A stretch of 64,000 bases of DNA from JAFECT01 sp035551675 (GCA_035551675.1 DASZMV010000052.1:1-64000); one strand, 5' to 3'. Shown: positions 24,818 to 33,151, numbered from the stretch's first letter. The notes: generated by a model not told the origin, from the sequence alone. Numbers and translations: made by a program.

Positions 24818-25912
24818 ATGACCCTGCTCAGTCGCAAGAAGGTCAAGGAGCAGGCGGCGCCTGCGCCGCACGAGACGAGCGCGCCCAAGGACGGGGCGCG
24901 TCCGATCAGCATCGGCCTGCAGGGCGGCGGTTCGCACGGCGCCTTCGAATGGGGCGTGCTCGACCGCATTCTCGAGGACGGGCGGCTGACGATCTCGGCG
25001 ATCACCGCCGCGTCGGCGGGGGCAATGAACGCTCTGGCGCTGGCGAGCGGCATGGCTCGCGGCGGTCCTGACGAGGCGCGAAAAAAACTCGAAGAACTGT
25101 GGCGCGGGGTGAACCAGTCGGGCGGTCGCAACGTGTTCGGCGACAGCGGCATCTGGACCGCGGCGCTCAATCCGCAGTGGCTGCAGGCCAATCCGTTCTA
25201 TCGCTACTACGAGACCATGCTGTTGAACTCGTCGCCCTACGAGTTCAATCCGTTCAACCTCAATCCGCTGCGCGACGTGCTGACCCGGGTAGTGGATTTC
25301 GAGGCGGTGCGCGCTGCGCCCATGCACCTGTTCATTTCGGCCACCGACGTGCTGAAGGGCAAGGAGCGGGTGTTCACCAAGAGCGAGCTCGACGTCGACA
25401 CCGTGCTGGCGTCCTCGGCCCTGCCCTATCTGTTCCAGGCGGTGGAGGTGAAGGGCGAGCCCTATTGGGACGGCGGCTATCTCGCCAATCCGCCGCTGTG
25501 GCCGCTCTATTACGAGGACACGCCGCGCGACATTCTGATCGTCATGCTCAATCCGTTCCGACGCAAGAGCGTGCCGCGCGCTGCGGGCGAGATCGTCGAT
25601 CGCCTGAACGAGATCACCTTCAACGCCGCCCTGACCGCCGAGCTGCGCGCCGTGGCCTTCGTGCACAAACTTATCGAAGACGGCATGCTGACCGACACGG
25701 CCAAGGGCCGTTATCGCCACATGCTGATCCACGCCATCGAGGCCGACGGCCACCTGGACGACCTGCCCCTGCCGTCGAAGTTCGACACCGAGTGGAGCTT
25801 CCTCACCGACCTGAAGGAACGCGGCCGCAAGGCGGGCGAGACTTGGTTGAAGGCGCACTTCGACGATGTCGGCGTTCGGTGCAGCGTGGACATACGCGAG
25901 CGGTTTCTCTGA
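24818..25912 (+). CDS. Patatin-like phospholipase
   Basis: Patatin-like enzymes are Ser-Asp lipid acyl hydrolases. Seen are the oxyanion loop QGGGSHGAFEWG (35-46), the nucleophile Ser66 in AASAGAMNAL (the usual first Gly of G-x-S-x-G is Ala) and the catalytic Asp218 in DGGYLANPPL. Length is 364 residues, with no signal peptide, so it is probably cytoplasmic. It sits 7 bases after the 3-hydroxybutyrate dehydrogenase gene; a role in PHB granule or lipid turnover is an inference from this pairing. The gene ends at a nested inverted repeat. Confidence 0.88.
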   Translation: MTLLSRKKVKEQAAPAPHETSAPKDGARPISIGLQGGGSHGAFEWGVLDRILEDGRLTISAITAASAGAMNALALASGMARGGPDEARKKLEELWRGVNQSGGRNVFGDSGIWTAALNPQWLQANPFYRYYETMLLNSSPYEFNPFNLNPLRDVLTRVVDFEAVRAAPMHLFISATDVLKGKERVFTKSELDVDTVLASSALPYLFQAVEVKGEPYWDGGYLANPPLWPLYYEDTPRDILIVMLNPFRRKSVPRAAGEIVDRLNEITFNAALTAELRAVAFVHKLIEDGMLTDTAKGRYRHMLIHAIEADGHLDDLPLPSKFDTEWSFLTDLKERGRKAGETWLKAHFDDVGVRCSVDIRERFL

Positions 25913-25920
25913 AATAAAAG

Positions 25921-26066
25921 TTAACCACCAAGCGCACTAAGGGCACTAAGGGCACTAAGATGTTCCGCTTGAACTTCACGATCGGCTCGAGACGCGCGTA
26001 ACGCGCGCCTGCGGCGCGCGTTCTAATTTTCTTCTTCGTGCGCTTGGTGCGCTTTGTGGTTCATTT
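25921..26066. repeat. Nested inverted-repeat element between convergent genes (copy 2)
   Basis: The left arm 25921-25960 (AACCACCAAGCGCACTAAGG followed by repeats of GGCACTAA) pairs with the right arm 26031-26066 (CTTCTTCGTGCGCTTGGTGC and on). A GC hairpin lies between them (about 25993-26022, GCGCGTAACGCGCG...). The right arm contains the reverse complement of the left arm of copy 1 at 6752-6780. It lies between the convergent ends of the patatin and threonylcarbamoyl-AMP synthase genes. Confidence 0.8.
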
Positions 26067-27065
26067 TCAGCCGACGTGGCCGCTCGCACGACGTAAGCGG
26101 TCGTTGAGCGCTTCGCCTAAACCCTGGTCCGGGATCGGCGCCACCGCGATGGCTTCGGGCTGGGCGCGGTCGGCTTCGCGCAGCATGCGGAACAGGTTGG
26201 TCGCCGCTTCGCGCAGGTCGCCAGACGCGCTGAGGTTCCACACCAGCGGGCCGGCTGCATCTGTCTTGCCGAACGCGAGGTAGGCTTCGCCGGCTTCGGG
26301 ACTTTCGGCGTCGATCCGAACCGGTGCGTTCGGCGCATAGTGCAGCGCCAGGCGTCCGGGGGAGCGGCCGGCGTCGCCGCCGGCTTCGGCGAGCGGCCCC
26401 GACACCGCGGCGACCTCGTCGCGCGTCACCACCCCGGGGCGAAGCCAACGGACGCCGCCGTCGAGCACGGCGACGACGGTGGACTCGATGCCGACCTCGC
26501 ACGCGCCGCCGTCGAGCCAAGCCTGCGCCGACACGCCGGTTTCCTCCATCGCGTCCTCGAAGGTCGTGGGACTGGGACGTCCGGACCGATTGGCGGAGGG
26601 CGCGACCACCGGGCGGCCGAAGGCGCCGATGAGCTCATGCGCGGTGGGATGCGACGGCGCCCGTACCGCGATGGTGGAAAGGCCCGCGCGCGCGAGGTCG
26701 CACGAGAGCGTTTCGTCGCGCAGCGGCAACACCAGGGTGAGAGGGCCGGGCCAGAATTTTTCGGCTAAGGCTTCGGCGCGGTCGTCGAACATCGCGACCT
26801 TGCGCGCCATGGCGCGGTCGGCGACGTGGGCGATCAGGGGATTGAAACGCGGACGGCCCTTGGCCTCGAACAGCCTGGCGACCGCATAGGCGTTCGACGC
26901 GTCGGCGGCGAGGCCGTAGACCGTTTCGGTCGGCATAACCACGAGGCCGCCGCCGGCCAGCGCCTTCAGCGCCTGGTCGAGGGTCGAGGGGCTCAGCGCG
27001 CTGCTCGTGCGACGACGGTGACGACCACCGTCACCTTGGTTCCGACCTCCGCCGGGTCCTTCCAT
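26067..27065 (-). CDS. Threonylcarbamoyl-AMP synthase (Sua5/YrdC type)
   Basis: The enzyme makes threonylcarbamoyl-AMP from threonine, bicarbonate and ATP for the t6A37 modification of tRNA. The hallmark VVMPTETVYGLAADA, the segment KGRPRFNPLIAHV and PSANRSGRPSPT are present, followed by a C-terminal Sua5 domain, so it is the long Sua5 form rather than short TsaC. The start is uncertain. ATG 27065 or 27089 would overlap the upstream YceI gene by about 70-100 bases and add a basic tail lacking homology. The conserved part begins at SPSTLDQAL, exactly where a CTG overlaps the YceI stop (CTGA, 26996-26993). No in-frame GTG or TTG lies between. Confidence 0.9.
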   Translation of the reverse strand: MEGPGGGRNQGDGGRHRRRTSSALSPSTLDQALKALAGGGLVVMPTETVYGLAADASNAYAVARLFEAKGRPRFNPLIAHVADRAMARKVAMFDDRAEALAEKFWPGPLTLVLPLRDETLSCDLARAGLSTIAVRAPSHPTAHELIGAFGRPVVAPSANRSGRPSPTTFEDAMEETGVSAQAWLDGGACEVGIESTVVAVLDGGVRWLRPGVVTRDEVAAVSGPLAEAGGDAGRSPGRLALHYAPNAPVRIDAESPEAGEAYLAFGKTDAAGPLVWNLSASGDLREAATNLFRMLREADRAQPEAIAVAPIPDQGLGEALNDRLRRASGHVG

Positions 27066-27556
27066 TTGCCGGCGCCGACGTTGAACCATGTCCGGTCGAG
27101 GACGAGGTCACCCGACATCTTCGCGGTGTTGCCGGTGATGGCGAGGGTGAAAGGTAGCATCACCTGGCGTTTGATCCCCTTGATCGAGAGATCGCCGATG
27201 GCTTCGTAATGGCCGGCGCCCTTATCGACGAACTTCGCGGCGGTGAAGCTCGCGGAGGGGAAGCGCCTGGCGTCGAACCAGTCGGCTGTCGGAAGGTAGG
27301 CGTCGCGGTCCTTGTTGCCGGTCACCGCCGAAGCGAGCGCGATGTTCACCGTCACGTGCGACGTCGCCAGACGCTTCGGATCGAAGCTGATCGCCGCGTT
27401 CCAGCTGCGGAAATAACCCTCGAAACCGGCGTCCTCCTGAGTGGCGCGGAAGCCGATGCGCGAGTGCGCCTGGTCCACCGCCCAGTTCGCGGCGTCTGCG
27501 ACCGCGGGCAGGGTCAACAGGAACAACGAGGTGATGACGGCGGTGAAGATGCGCAT
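26993..27556 (-). CDS. YceI-family periplasmic protein (first of two)
   Basis: YceI proteins are periplasmic lipocalin-like barrels that bind isoprenoid-type lipids. The 187-residue product has a signal peptide (about 1-23, VADAANW), then the family start WAVDQAHSRIGFRATQEDAGFEGYF (here WAVDQAHSRIGF) and the terminal strand TWFNVGAGKW. The frame continues upstream without stops, but ATG 27556 is chosen because GGAG precedes it and it starts the signal peptide. It lies 2 bases after the cytochrome b561 gene. Confidence 0.92.
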   Translation of the reverse strand: MRIFTAVITSLFLLTLPAVADAANWAVDQAHSRIGFRATQEDAGFEGYFRSWNAAISFDPKRLATSHVTVNIALASAVTGNKDRDAYLPTADWFDARRFPSASFTAAKFVDKGAGHYEAIGDLSIKGIKRQVMLPFTLAITGNTAKMSGDLVLDRTWFNVGAGKWKDPAEVGTKVTVVVTVVARAAR

Positions 27557-27558
27557 GT

Positions 27559-28164
27559 CTACTCTCCGGGACTGCGCGGCGCGGGTTCGCGCAGGAACGG
27601 GATCATCCGCCCGAGTTCGCCGTCGCGATCGAAGAACTGGTGTTTGAAAGCGCCCAGGAGGTGCAGCACGATCAACGCATAACCGAGCCACAGAACATAG
27701 CCGGTGTGCGCCTGTTCCAGCAGCTTGTGCGCAGTGTGCATCTGGTCGTGCGGCAGGGTCGAGACGTAGGGGAAGGCCGGAACGTTGAACAGGCCGAAGA
27801 AGGTCACCGGGTTGATGCGAATTTTCGGCGAGGCCGAGACCATCGCCCAGCCGGTCAGGGGCATGACGATCATGAACACATAGAACAGCCAGTGCACGGT
27901 CGTCGCCAGCAGCTTTTCCCACGGCTTCAGCCAGGGGCTGAGCGGCGGCGGCTTGTTCATCAGCCGCCAGAGCAGGCGCAGCACGCTGAGGATCAGCACG
28001 CTGATGCCGATGGACTTGTGCACATTGACGATGGCGGTCTTGTCCGGGCCGCTGAAGCTGTCGAAGCTCCAACCCAGGCCGATGTTGGTCAGGATCAGGA
28101 TCGCGATCACCCAGTGAAAGAGGATCGCCACCATCCCGTATCGCTTCGAGCTTATCGCCGCCAT
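27559..28164 (-). CDS. Cytochrome b561
   Basis: This is a diheme b-type membrane cytochrome, 201 residues with four membrane helices. His residues likely to bind heme are visible in AILFHWVIAIL, NVHKSIGIS, TVHWLFYVF and AHKLLEQAHTGYVLW. The family oxidises quinols or a periplasmic donor such as superoxide (CybB/SOO type). It is placed between two YceI genes (13 bases and 2 bases away), a well-known pairing in which the cytochrome and the lipid-binding YceI may pass electrons or quinones. Confidence 0.94.
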   Translation of the reverse strand: MAAISSKRYGMVAILFHWVIAILILTNIGLGWSFDSFSGPDKTAIVNVHKSIGISVLILSVLRLLWRLMNKPPPLSPWLKPWEKLLATTVHWLFYVFMIVMPLTGWAMVSASPKIRINPVTFFGLFNVPAFPYVSTLPHDQMHTAHKLLEQAHTGYVLWLGYALIVLHLLGAFKHQFFDRDGELGRMIPFLREPAPRSPGE

Positions 28165-28177
28165 GCTGACTCCGCCG

Positions 28178-28825
28178 TTACTTGCTGAACTCGGTCTCGA
28201 TCTCGAGCGTAGCTTCGTCCGAGACGAACTGAGTGAACTTGTCGGCGCCGAAGGCGCGCTGGCTGAACGCGCCCTTCGCCGAGAAGGCCATGCGAACGTG
28301 CCCGAACGACTTGCCGGCGCCGTCGAACACGGTCTCGAGCGTCACCGGCTTTGTAACGCCATGATAGGTCAGATTTCCGGTAATGCGACCCGTGGTCGGC
28401 CCCGTGCGCTCAATGTGGGTCGAGACGAAACGCACCGGCGGCTCATCGGTGAACAGGCCGCCCAGCACTTCCTTGTCGAGGCTGTCGACGCCGGTGTGGA
28501 TGGTCTTGGGGTCGACGGTCACGTCGAGCTTGGACCGGGTCGGGTCGGCGGGGTCCCAGTCGAGCGTCCCGCTCTCGGCGTTAAAGCGGATGGCGAAGTG
28601 GGAAAAGCCCATGTGCTGGACGCGGGCGACGACGCTGGAATGGCGGGGGTCGAGCTTGTACACGCCCGCCGGCGCGGTCGCGGGATCGCGGGATACGCCG
28701 GCGCCGGCTTCGGCCAGCGCCTGGGGCGCCACGGCCGCGGCGAGGGCTGCGCCAGAGAGGATCAGGCCGGCGGCCATGCCCGGAAGGATATGGGCGGGAA
28801 ACAGGCGCGGCATCGGAAGCGACAT
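28178..28825 (-). CDS. YceI-family periplasmic protein (second of two)
   Basis: The 215-residue protein has a signal peptide (about 1-40), the family start YKLDPRHSSVVARVQHMGFS, and the barrel strands SKLDVTVDPKTIHTGV, GRITGNLTYHGVTKPVTLE and FGADKFTQFVSDEATLEIE. It is the first gene of the operon YceI-b561-YceI. It differs clearly from the other YceI protein, so the two are not recent duplicates and may have different ligands. A start further in (Met17) is possible; either gives a signal peptide. Confidence 0.92.
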   Translation of the reverse strand: MSLPMPRLFPAHILPGMAAGLILSGAALAAAVAPQALAEAGAGVSRDPATAPAGVYKLDPRHSSVVARVQHMGFSHFAIRFNAESGTLDWDPADPTRSKLDVTVDPKTIHTGVDSLDKEVLGGLFTDEPPVRFVSTHIERTGPTTGRITGNLTYHGVTKPVTLETVFDGAGKSFGHVRMAFSAKGAFSQRAFGADKFTQFVSDEATLEIETEFSK

Positions 28826-28909
28826 GGCGGCGGACCTTAATCAGCTACAGCATCGGTTGCGGTAACCCCGTAGATAGGACGCCGCCGCCCCAGGCAAAGC
28901 TTCCCGACC

Positions 28910-29470
28910 TCACGAAACTGTGACCGTGGGCAAAACCTTTCGCATGGGGACGAAGCGCATGGAAAGGCCAGCCCCTAAATCGTAGTCGATCGAGGCCGCC
29001 GGTTCGAATCCGAGAGCCGAATAGAGGGGAATACCCCCGAGGGTGGCCATCAGTTCCAGCGCGCCGAAGCCGGCCGCCCGCGCCTCCATTTCGCAGCGAT
29101 CGTAGAGGGCCCGGCCCACGCCCCGGCGCGCGAAGTCGGGATGCACGAAGAAGGCGCGGATCCTGGCGGCGTCCTTCGCCGGATCGAGCCGACCGGGATC
29201 GCGGCCCGCGCGGCCGTCGGCGCCGAACAAAGTCTTTCGCCGGCTCCAACCGCCGCAGCCCGCCGCCGCGCCGTCGATCTCGGCGACCAGATAGGTGCCG
29301 TCCTCGATCAGTTCGCTGTCGACGCCGAACACATTGCCGATGGCGCGGTCGAGTTGGGCCCGGCTGTAGTCGCGTCCGCCGAGTTCGCGCGCCGAAGCCG
29401 CGATCAGCGCTTCCAGCGCCGCGCGTTCGTCCATCCGCGCCTTGCGCACCGTAAGGTTTCCACCGGCCAT
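28910..29470 (-). CDS. GNAT-family N-acetyltransferase
   Basis: The 186-residue protein has the GNAT fold: an N-terminal strand, the segment YLVAEIDGAAAGCGGWSRRK, and motif A with the acetyl-CoA loop HPDFARRGVGRALYDRCE. The FVHPDFARRGVG pattern is the Q/R-x-x-G-x-G/A signature. The acceptor cannot be predicted; no resistance or toxin gene accompanies it. Divergent from the acyl-CoA dehydrogenase gene (62 bases between starts). Confidence 0.9.
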   Translation of the reverse strand: MAGGNLTVRKARMDERAALEALIAASARELGGRDYSRAQLDRAIGNVFGVDSELIEDGTYLVAEIDGAAAGCGGWSRRKTLFGADGRAGRDPGRLDPAKDAARIRAFFVHPDFARRGVGRALYDRCEMEARAAGFGALELMATLGGIPLYSALGFEPAASIDYDLGAGLSMRFVPMRKVLPTVTVS

Positions 29471-29532
29471 GAAACCGCTCTAGAACCCGCAGCGAACGCC
29501 AGCAAGGCCAAGACAAACCAGGAATCGCCTCG

Positions 29533-31311
29533 ATGACCTATCGCTCGCCCGTGCGCGACATCGTCTTCTCGCTCACCGAGGCCGCGGGCCTGCAGGCGCT
29601 GATCGACACCGGCGCCTATCCCGACCTGGACGCGGACACCGCGAGCGCGGTGCTCGAGGCCGCGGGCCAACTCTCCGACGAGGTGCTGGAGCCGCTGAAC
29701 CGTCCGGGCGATCTGGCGGGCGCGACCTACGCCAACGGCAAGGTGACCGCGGCGCCGGGGTTCGCCGGCGCCTACAAGGCCTTTTCCCAGGGTGGATGGA
29801 ACGGGCTCGCGGCCGACCCGGCGTTCGGCGGTCAGGGCATGCCCAAGGCGCTGGAGCAGGCGTCGTACGAGTGTTTCCACGCGGCGAACATGGCGTTCGG
29901 CCTCTGCCCGATGCTGACGCTCGCCGGCATCGAGGCGCTGCACGTCCACGGCACCGAGCGGCAGAAGACCCACGTCCTTCCGAAACTGATTTCGGGCGAG
30001 TGGAGCGGGGCGATGGTGCTGACCGAACCGCAGTCGGGCTCGGACCTCGGCACGATCCGATCGATGGCGAAGCCGAACGGCGATGGGACCTATGCGATCG
30101 ACGGCCAGAAGATCTTCATCACCTGGGGCGATCACGACTGCGCCGACAACATCGTCCACTTCGTGCTGGCGCGCACGCCTGACGCGCCGTCGGGCACGAA
30201 GGGCATCTCGCTGTTCCTCACCTCGAAGTTCGACATTGGCGAGGACGGTTCGCTCGGTTCGCGCAACGCGTTCCGTCCGGTCGGCGTCGAGCACAAGCTC
30301 GGGATTCACGCCTCGCCCACCTGCGTGATGGCCTATGAAGGCGCGCGCGCGGAACTGGTCGGCGAGCTGAACCAGGGCCTGGCCCACATGTTCGTCATGA
30401 TGAACGCCGCGCGCATGGCGGTCGGAGTGCAGGGCGTCGCCATCGCAAGCCGCGCCTGGGCGCGCGCCTTCGACTATGCGCGCGAACGCCGCCAGGGCCG
30501 CTCCGCCTGGACCGGCGAGGCGTCGGCGCCGATCTTCGATCATCCCGATGTGCGCCGCATGCTGGCGGTGACCCGCGCCAAGATCGAAGCCGCGCGCGGC
30601 ATCTGTCTCTCGGCGTCTGCCGCGAGCGACCTCGCGCGGACCGCAAAGGGCGAGGACGACCGCGCCTTCTGGAAGCGCCGCGAAGATCTGTTGACCCCGA
30701 TCGCCAAGGCCTGGTCCACCGATCTCGGCATGGAGTCCGCATCGATCGGCGTGCAGGTGCACGGCGGCATGGGTTTCATCGAAGAGACCGGCGCCGCACA
30801 GCATTATCGCGACGCGCGCATCGCGCCGATCTACGAAGGCACCAACGGCATCCAGGCCATGGACCTCGCAGGCCGCAAACTCGCCGGTGACGGCGGCAAG
30901 AGCGCGGGCGAACTGATCGCCGACATCCGTACGACGCTGGCTGCGCTGAATGGATCGGCCGACGCGCGCCTGAAGACGCTGGGCGCCCGCCTCGCCGCGG
31001 CCGTCGATGCCGCGCAAGCCGCGGGCGCGCTCCTGCTCGAGCGCAAGGGTACGCCGGACGCGCTTGCCGGCGCGGCGGGCTATCTGCGTCTGATGGGTGA
31101 GACGACCGGCGGCTGGATCCTGGCGAAGGGCGCGCTGGCCGCCGAGCGACGCCTCGCGGCTGGCGGGGAAGATGCGGCGTGGCTGATGGGCAAGCTCGAT
31201 CTCGCGGCGGTCTATGCGGAGCATGTGCTGGCGCAGACGCCGTCACTCCTGCCATCGATCAGTCAAGGCGCCGCGGCGCTCGAGGCTCTGAACGCGGACG
31301 CGCTCGCTTAA
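29533..31311 (+). CDS. Acyl-CoA dehydrogenase (DmdC-like, with C-terminal extension)
   Basis: FAD-dependent acyl-CoA dehydrogenase of 592 residues, longer than the usual 380-400 because of an extra helical domain of about 130 residues at the C-terminus. Visible are MVLTEPQSGSDLGTI, KIFITWGDHD, QVHGGMGFIEETG, and the catalytic-base Glu in IYEGTNGIQAMDLAGRK. This layout is shared with the 3-methylmercaptopropionyl-CoA dehydrogenase (DmdC) group and other long acyl-CoA dehydrogenases, so the substrate may be a fatty acyl-CoA. No other beta-oxidation gene is next to it. It ends at an inverted-repeat element. Confidence 0.93.
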   Translation: MTYRSPVRDIVFSLTEAAGLQALIDTGAYPDLDADTASAVLEAAGQLSDEVLEPLNRPGDLAGATYANGKVTAAPGFAGAYKAFSQGGWNGLAADPAFGGQGMPKALEQASYECFHAANMAFGLCPMLTLAGIEALHVHGTERQKTHVLPKLISGEWSGAMVLTEPQSGSDLGTIRSMAKPNGDGTYAIDGQKIFITWGDHDCADNIVHFVLARTPDAPSGTKGISLFLTSKFDIGEDGSLGSRNAFRPVGVEHKLGIHASPTCVMAYEGARAELVGELNQGLAHMFVMMNAARMAVGVQGVAIASRAWARAFDYARERRQGRSAWTGEASAPIFDHPDVRRMLAVTRAKIEAARGICLSASAASDLARTAKGEDDRAFWKRREDLLTPIAKAWSTDLGMESASIGVQVHGGMGFIEETGAAQHYRDARIAPIYEGTNGIQAMDLAGRKLAGDGGKSAGELIADIRTTLAALNGSADARLKTLGARLAAAVDAAQAAGALLLERKGTPDALAGAAGYLRLMGETTGGWILAKGALAAERRLAAGGEDAAWLMGKLDLAAVYAEHVLAQTPSLLPSISQGAAALEALNADALA

Positions 31312-31321
31312 AAAAACATTT

Positions 31322-31480
31322 CGCACAAAGAACCGAAGATAAGAGAAGAAGGAAAGAAGAGTAACGCCGGATCCGCGATCGACAGAGGTTCGACAGCGCC
31401 TGCGGCGCGGCGTCCTCGCGGCGAAGCCGCATTGCTTTTTCTTTGGTTCTTGCTTTCGTCTTTGGTTCTTTGTGATCAGT
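31322..31480. repeat. Inverted-repeat element between convergent genes (copy 3, diverged)
   Basis: The left arm near 31322-31361 (CACAAAGAACCGAAGATAAG and AAGAAGGAAAG) pairs imperfectly with the right arm 31436-31480 (CTTTGGTTCTTGCTTTCGTC, TTTGGTTCTTTGTG). A GC-rich core lies between them (GCCTGCGGCGCGGC...). The architecture (A/G-rich left, C/T-rich right, GC hairpin in the middle, between convergent genes) is the same as for copies 1 and 2. No gene is visible in the gap 31312-31475. Confidence 0.7.
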
Positions 31481-32216
31481 GTTTTCTTGAATCCCCTGGC
31501 GCATCCAGAAGATCAACCGTCTCGCGGATGAAAGCCGCGTGGACCACCACGCCGATCTCGAGTTCGACCTGTTTGGTGAGCACGCCGGACACGAAGGGGG
31601 GATTGCGCCCGCCGTCCGAGCGCCGCGCCGAATCGGGCGCCATGAACACCGGGCCGCCGGAGTTGCCCGGCATGACGTGCAGGTCGATCAGAAAGGTCGG
31701 GAAACGATCGGTCGGCGACAGCGGATAGGACGCGACGCGGCCGGAGCGCAGGATCGGGAACCCCGCCGGGTTCGACGACAGGCCGCTCGGAAAGCCGAGC
31801 GTCATCATCTCGTCGCCGGGCGCGACGGAGTAGCGTTTGAACGTGTCGCGGTCCGCCAGCCATGCCAGCGGGATCGCCGCCCGCGCGAAGGCGTCGGGCG
31901 CCTTGATCGACAGCACCGCCACGTCCTGGTCTGGATGCTCGGTCCACAGGGGCTTGCCGTGGTCGCGGATGCGCACGGTCTGCGGCGCATAGCGCCAGGC
32001 GCCATCCTTGCCCTCGATCCGCCAGCCGATCCGCGCCTCGTCGCCCGGCATCAGCTCGAACACGTGGGCGGCGGTGACCAGGACCGTCCGCGCGCGCCCA
32101 TCCGGCGTCGGGTCGTCCAGCAGGAAGCCGGAACCGACCGTGCGCTTGTCTTCCGACTCGGGTTGCTCGATCTGGACCGTGGCGTTGATCAGATCGAGCG
32201 TCAGGTCCGCGTCCAT
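31476..32216 (-). CDS. Trypsin-like serine protease
   Basis: The 246-residue protein has a chymotrypsin-fold catalytic triad: His51 in VLVTAAHVFE, Asp98 in HPDQDVAVLSI and Ser186 in MPGNSGGPVF. The lack of a signal peptide and of a PDZ domain separates it from DegP/DegQ; it is probably cytoplasmic or anchored by a partner. ATG 32216 is chosen over 32282: it follows a GGAG site and the domain starts within 10 residues, while the earlier codons overlap a probable leader. The last codons lie in the inverted repeat, which may stop transcription from both sides. Confidence 0.85.
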   Translation of the reverse strand: MDADLTLDLINATVQIEQPESEDKRTVGSGFLLDDPTPDGRARTVLVTAAHVFELMPGDEARIGWRIEGKDGAWRYAPQTVRIRDHGKPLWTEHPDQDVAVLSIKAPDAFARAAIPLAWLADRDTFKRYSVAPGDEMMTLGFPSGLSSNPAGFPILRSGRVASYPLSPTDRFPTFLIDLHVMPGNSGGPVFMAPDSARRSDGGRNPPFVSGVLTKQVELEIGVVVHAAFIRETVDLLDAPGDSRKH

Positions 32217-32332
32217 GACGACTCCACGCCATCTTTCGTCAGAAAGAGGCCAAACAGGAAATCCTTCAAAGGTTTGACGCAAGGGGCGGCGCCGCTCAAG
32301 CTTGACCCTCGGTCGGGTGAAGGATTCTCTCC

Positions 32333-33145
32333 ATGTCCAACAGTTCCGAGCGGGGCCTTGTTCTGGTCACCGGCGCCTCGGCGGGCCTGGGCGAGGCGTT
32401 CGCCCGCGCCTACGCGCGCCGGGGGCGAAACCTGGTGCTGGTGGCGCGGCGGAAGGACCGGCTGGACGCGCTGGCGACGGAACTTGCGCAGGCGCACGGG
32501 ATCGCGGCGGAAAGTCTGGTCTGCGACCTTTCGGCGCTGGATGCGCAGAAATCCATCGTCGCCGCGCTGGACGGCCGCTTCGTCGAGACCTTGGTGAACA
32601 ACGCGGGTTTCGGCGTCCCAGAGGATTTTCTCGACGTCATGTGGGAGCGTCAGCGCGACTTCCTGATGACCCTGGTGGTCAATGTCTGCGGACTGACCCA
32701 TGCGCTGGCGCCGGCCATGGTCGCGCGGCGACGCGGCGCGATCGTCAACACCGCCTCCCTCGCAGGCTTTTCTCCGGGCGCGCCCGGCAATACGCTCTAT
32801 CCCGCCGCCAAGAGCTTCGTAACCAAGTTCTCCCAATCGCTGGCGGCGGAACTGCGCGAGCACAACGTTAGAGTCACCGCGATCTCGCCGGGCTTTACCA
32901 AGACCGAGTTCCTGGAAACCGCGGGCGTCGGTCACGTGGTGGACGCGGCCCCCCGGATGTTCTGGCAGACCGCCGACGAGGTGGTCGAAACCGCCATCCG
33001 CGCCAACGAGCGCGGCAAGACCGTGGTGGTGCCGGGCTGGCACAACAAGACGGCGGCGGCGATGATGAAGTACCTGCCGGAGTCGCTGACCGGCGCCATG
33101 ATCCGCGGCGGCGCCGCCAAATACCGCGTGAAACCGAAAGGCTGA
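32333..33145 (+). CDS. Short-chain dehydrogenase/reductase (SDR)
   Basis: The 270-residue protein has the cofactor loop TGASAGLGEAFARAYARRG, the Arg pair in VARRKDRLDAL that suggests NADP, NNAGFGVP, Ser in NTASLAG and the catalytic Tyr156/Lys160 (YPAAKS). It resembles the YqjQ-like or DltE-type SDR subgroup that ends with a long C-terminal helix. Its substrate is unknown. The GMC oxidoreductase gene follows after 6 bases, so both enzymes probably act on one alcohol/aldehyde route. Confidence 0.9.
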   Translation: MSNSSERGLVLVTGASAGLGEAFARAYARRGRNLVLVARRKDRLDALATELAQAHGIAAESLVCDLSALDAQKSIVAALDGRFVETLVNNAGFGVPEDFLDVMWERQRDFLMTLVVNVCGLTHALAPAMVARRRGAIVNTASLAGFSPGAPGNTLYPAAKSFVTKFSQSLAAELREHNVRVTAISPGFTKTEFLETAGVGHVVDAAPRMFWQTADEVVETAIRANERGKTVVVPGWHNKTAAAMMKYLPESLTGAMIRGGAAKYRVKPKG

Positions 33146-33151
33146 CGCCTC

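Noticed and set aside
22197..24821. An 874-residue plus-strand frame running through the FAD dehydrogenase, a convergent membrane gene and bdhA
   Set aside because: It crosses three genes that have good motifs in other frames and is rich in Arg and Pro, as expected for an out-of-frame reading of GC-rich DNA.
26067..27089. The longest possible start (27089) for the Sua5-type gene
   Set aside because: It would overlap the YceI gene by about 97 bases and add a tail of Arg/Gly repeats without homology; a shorter start is more likely.
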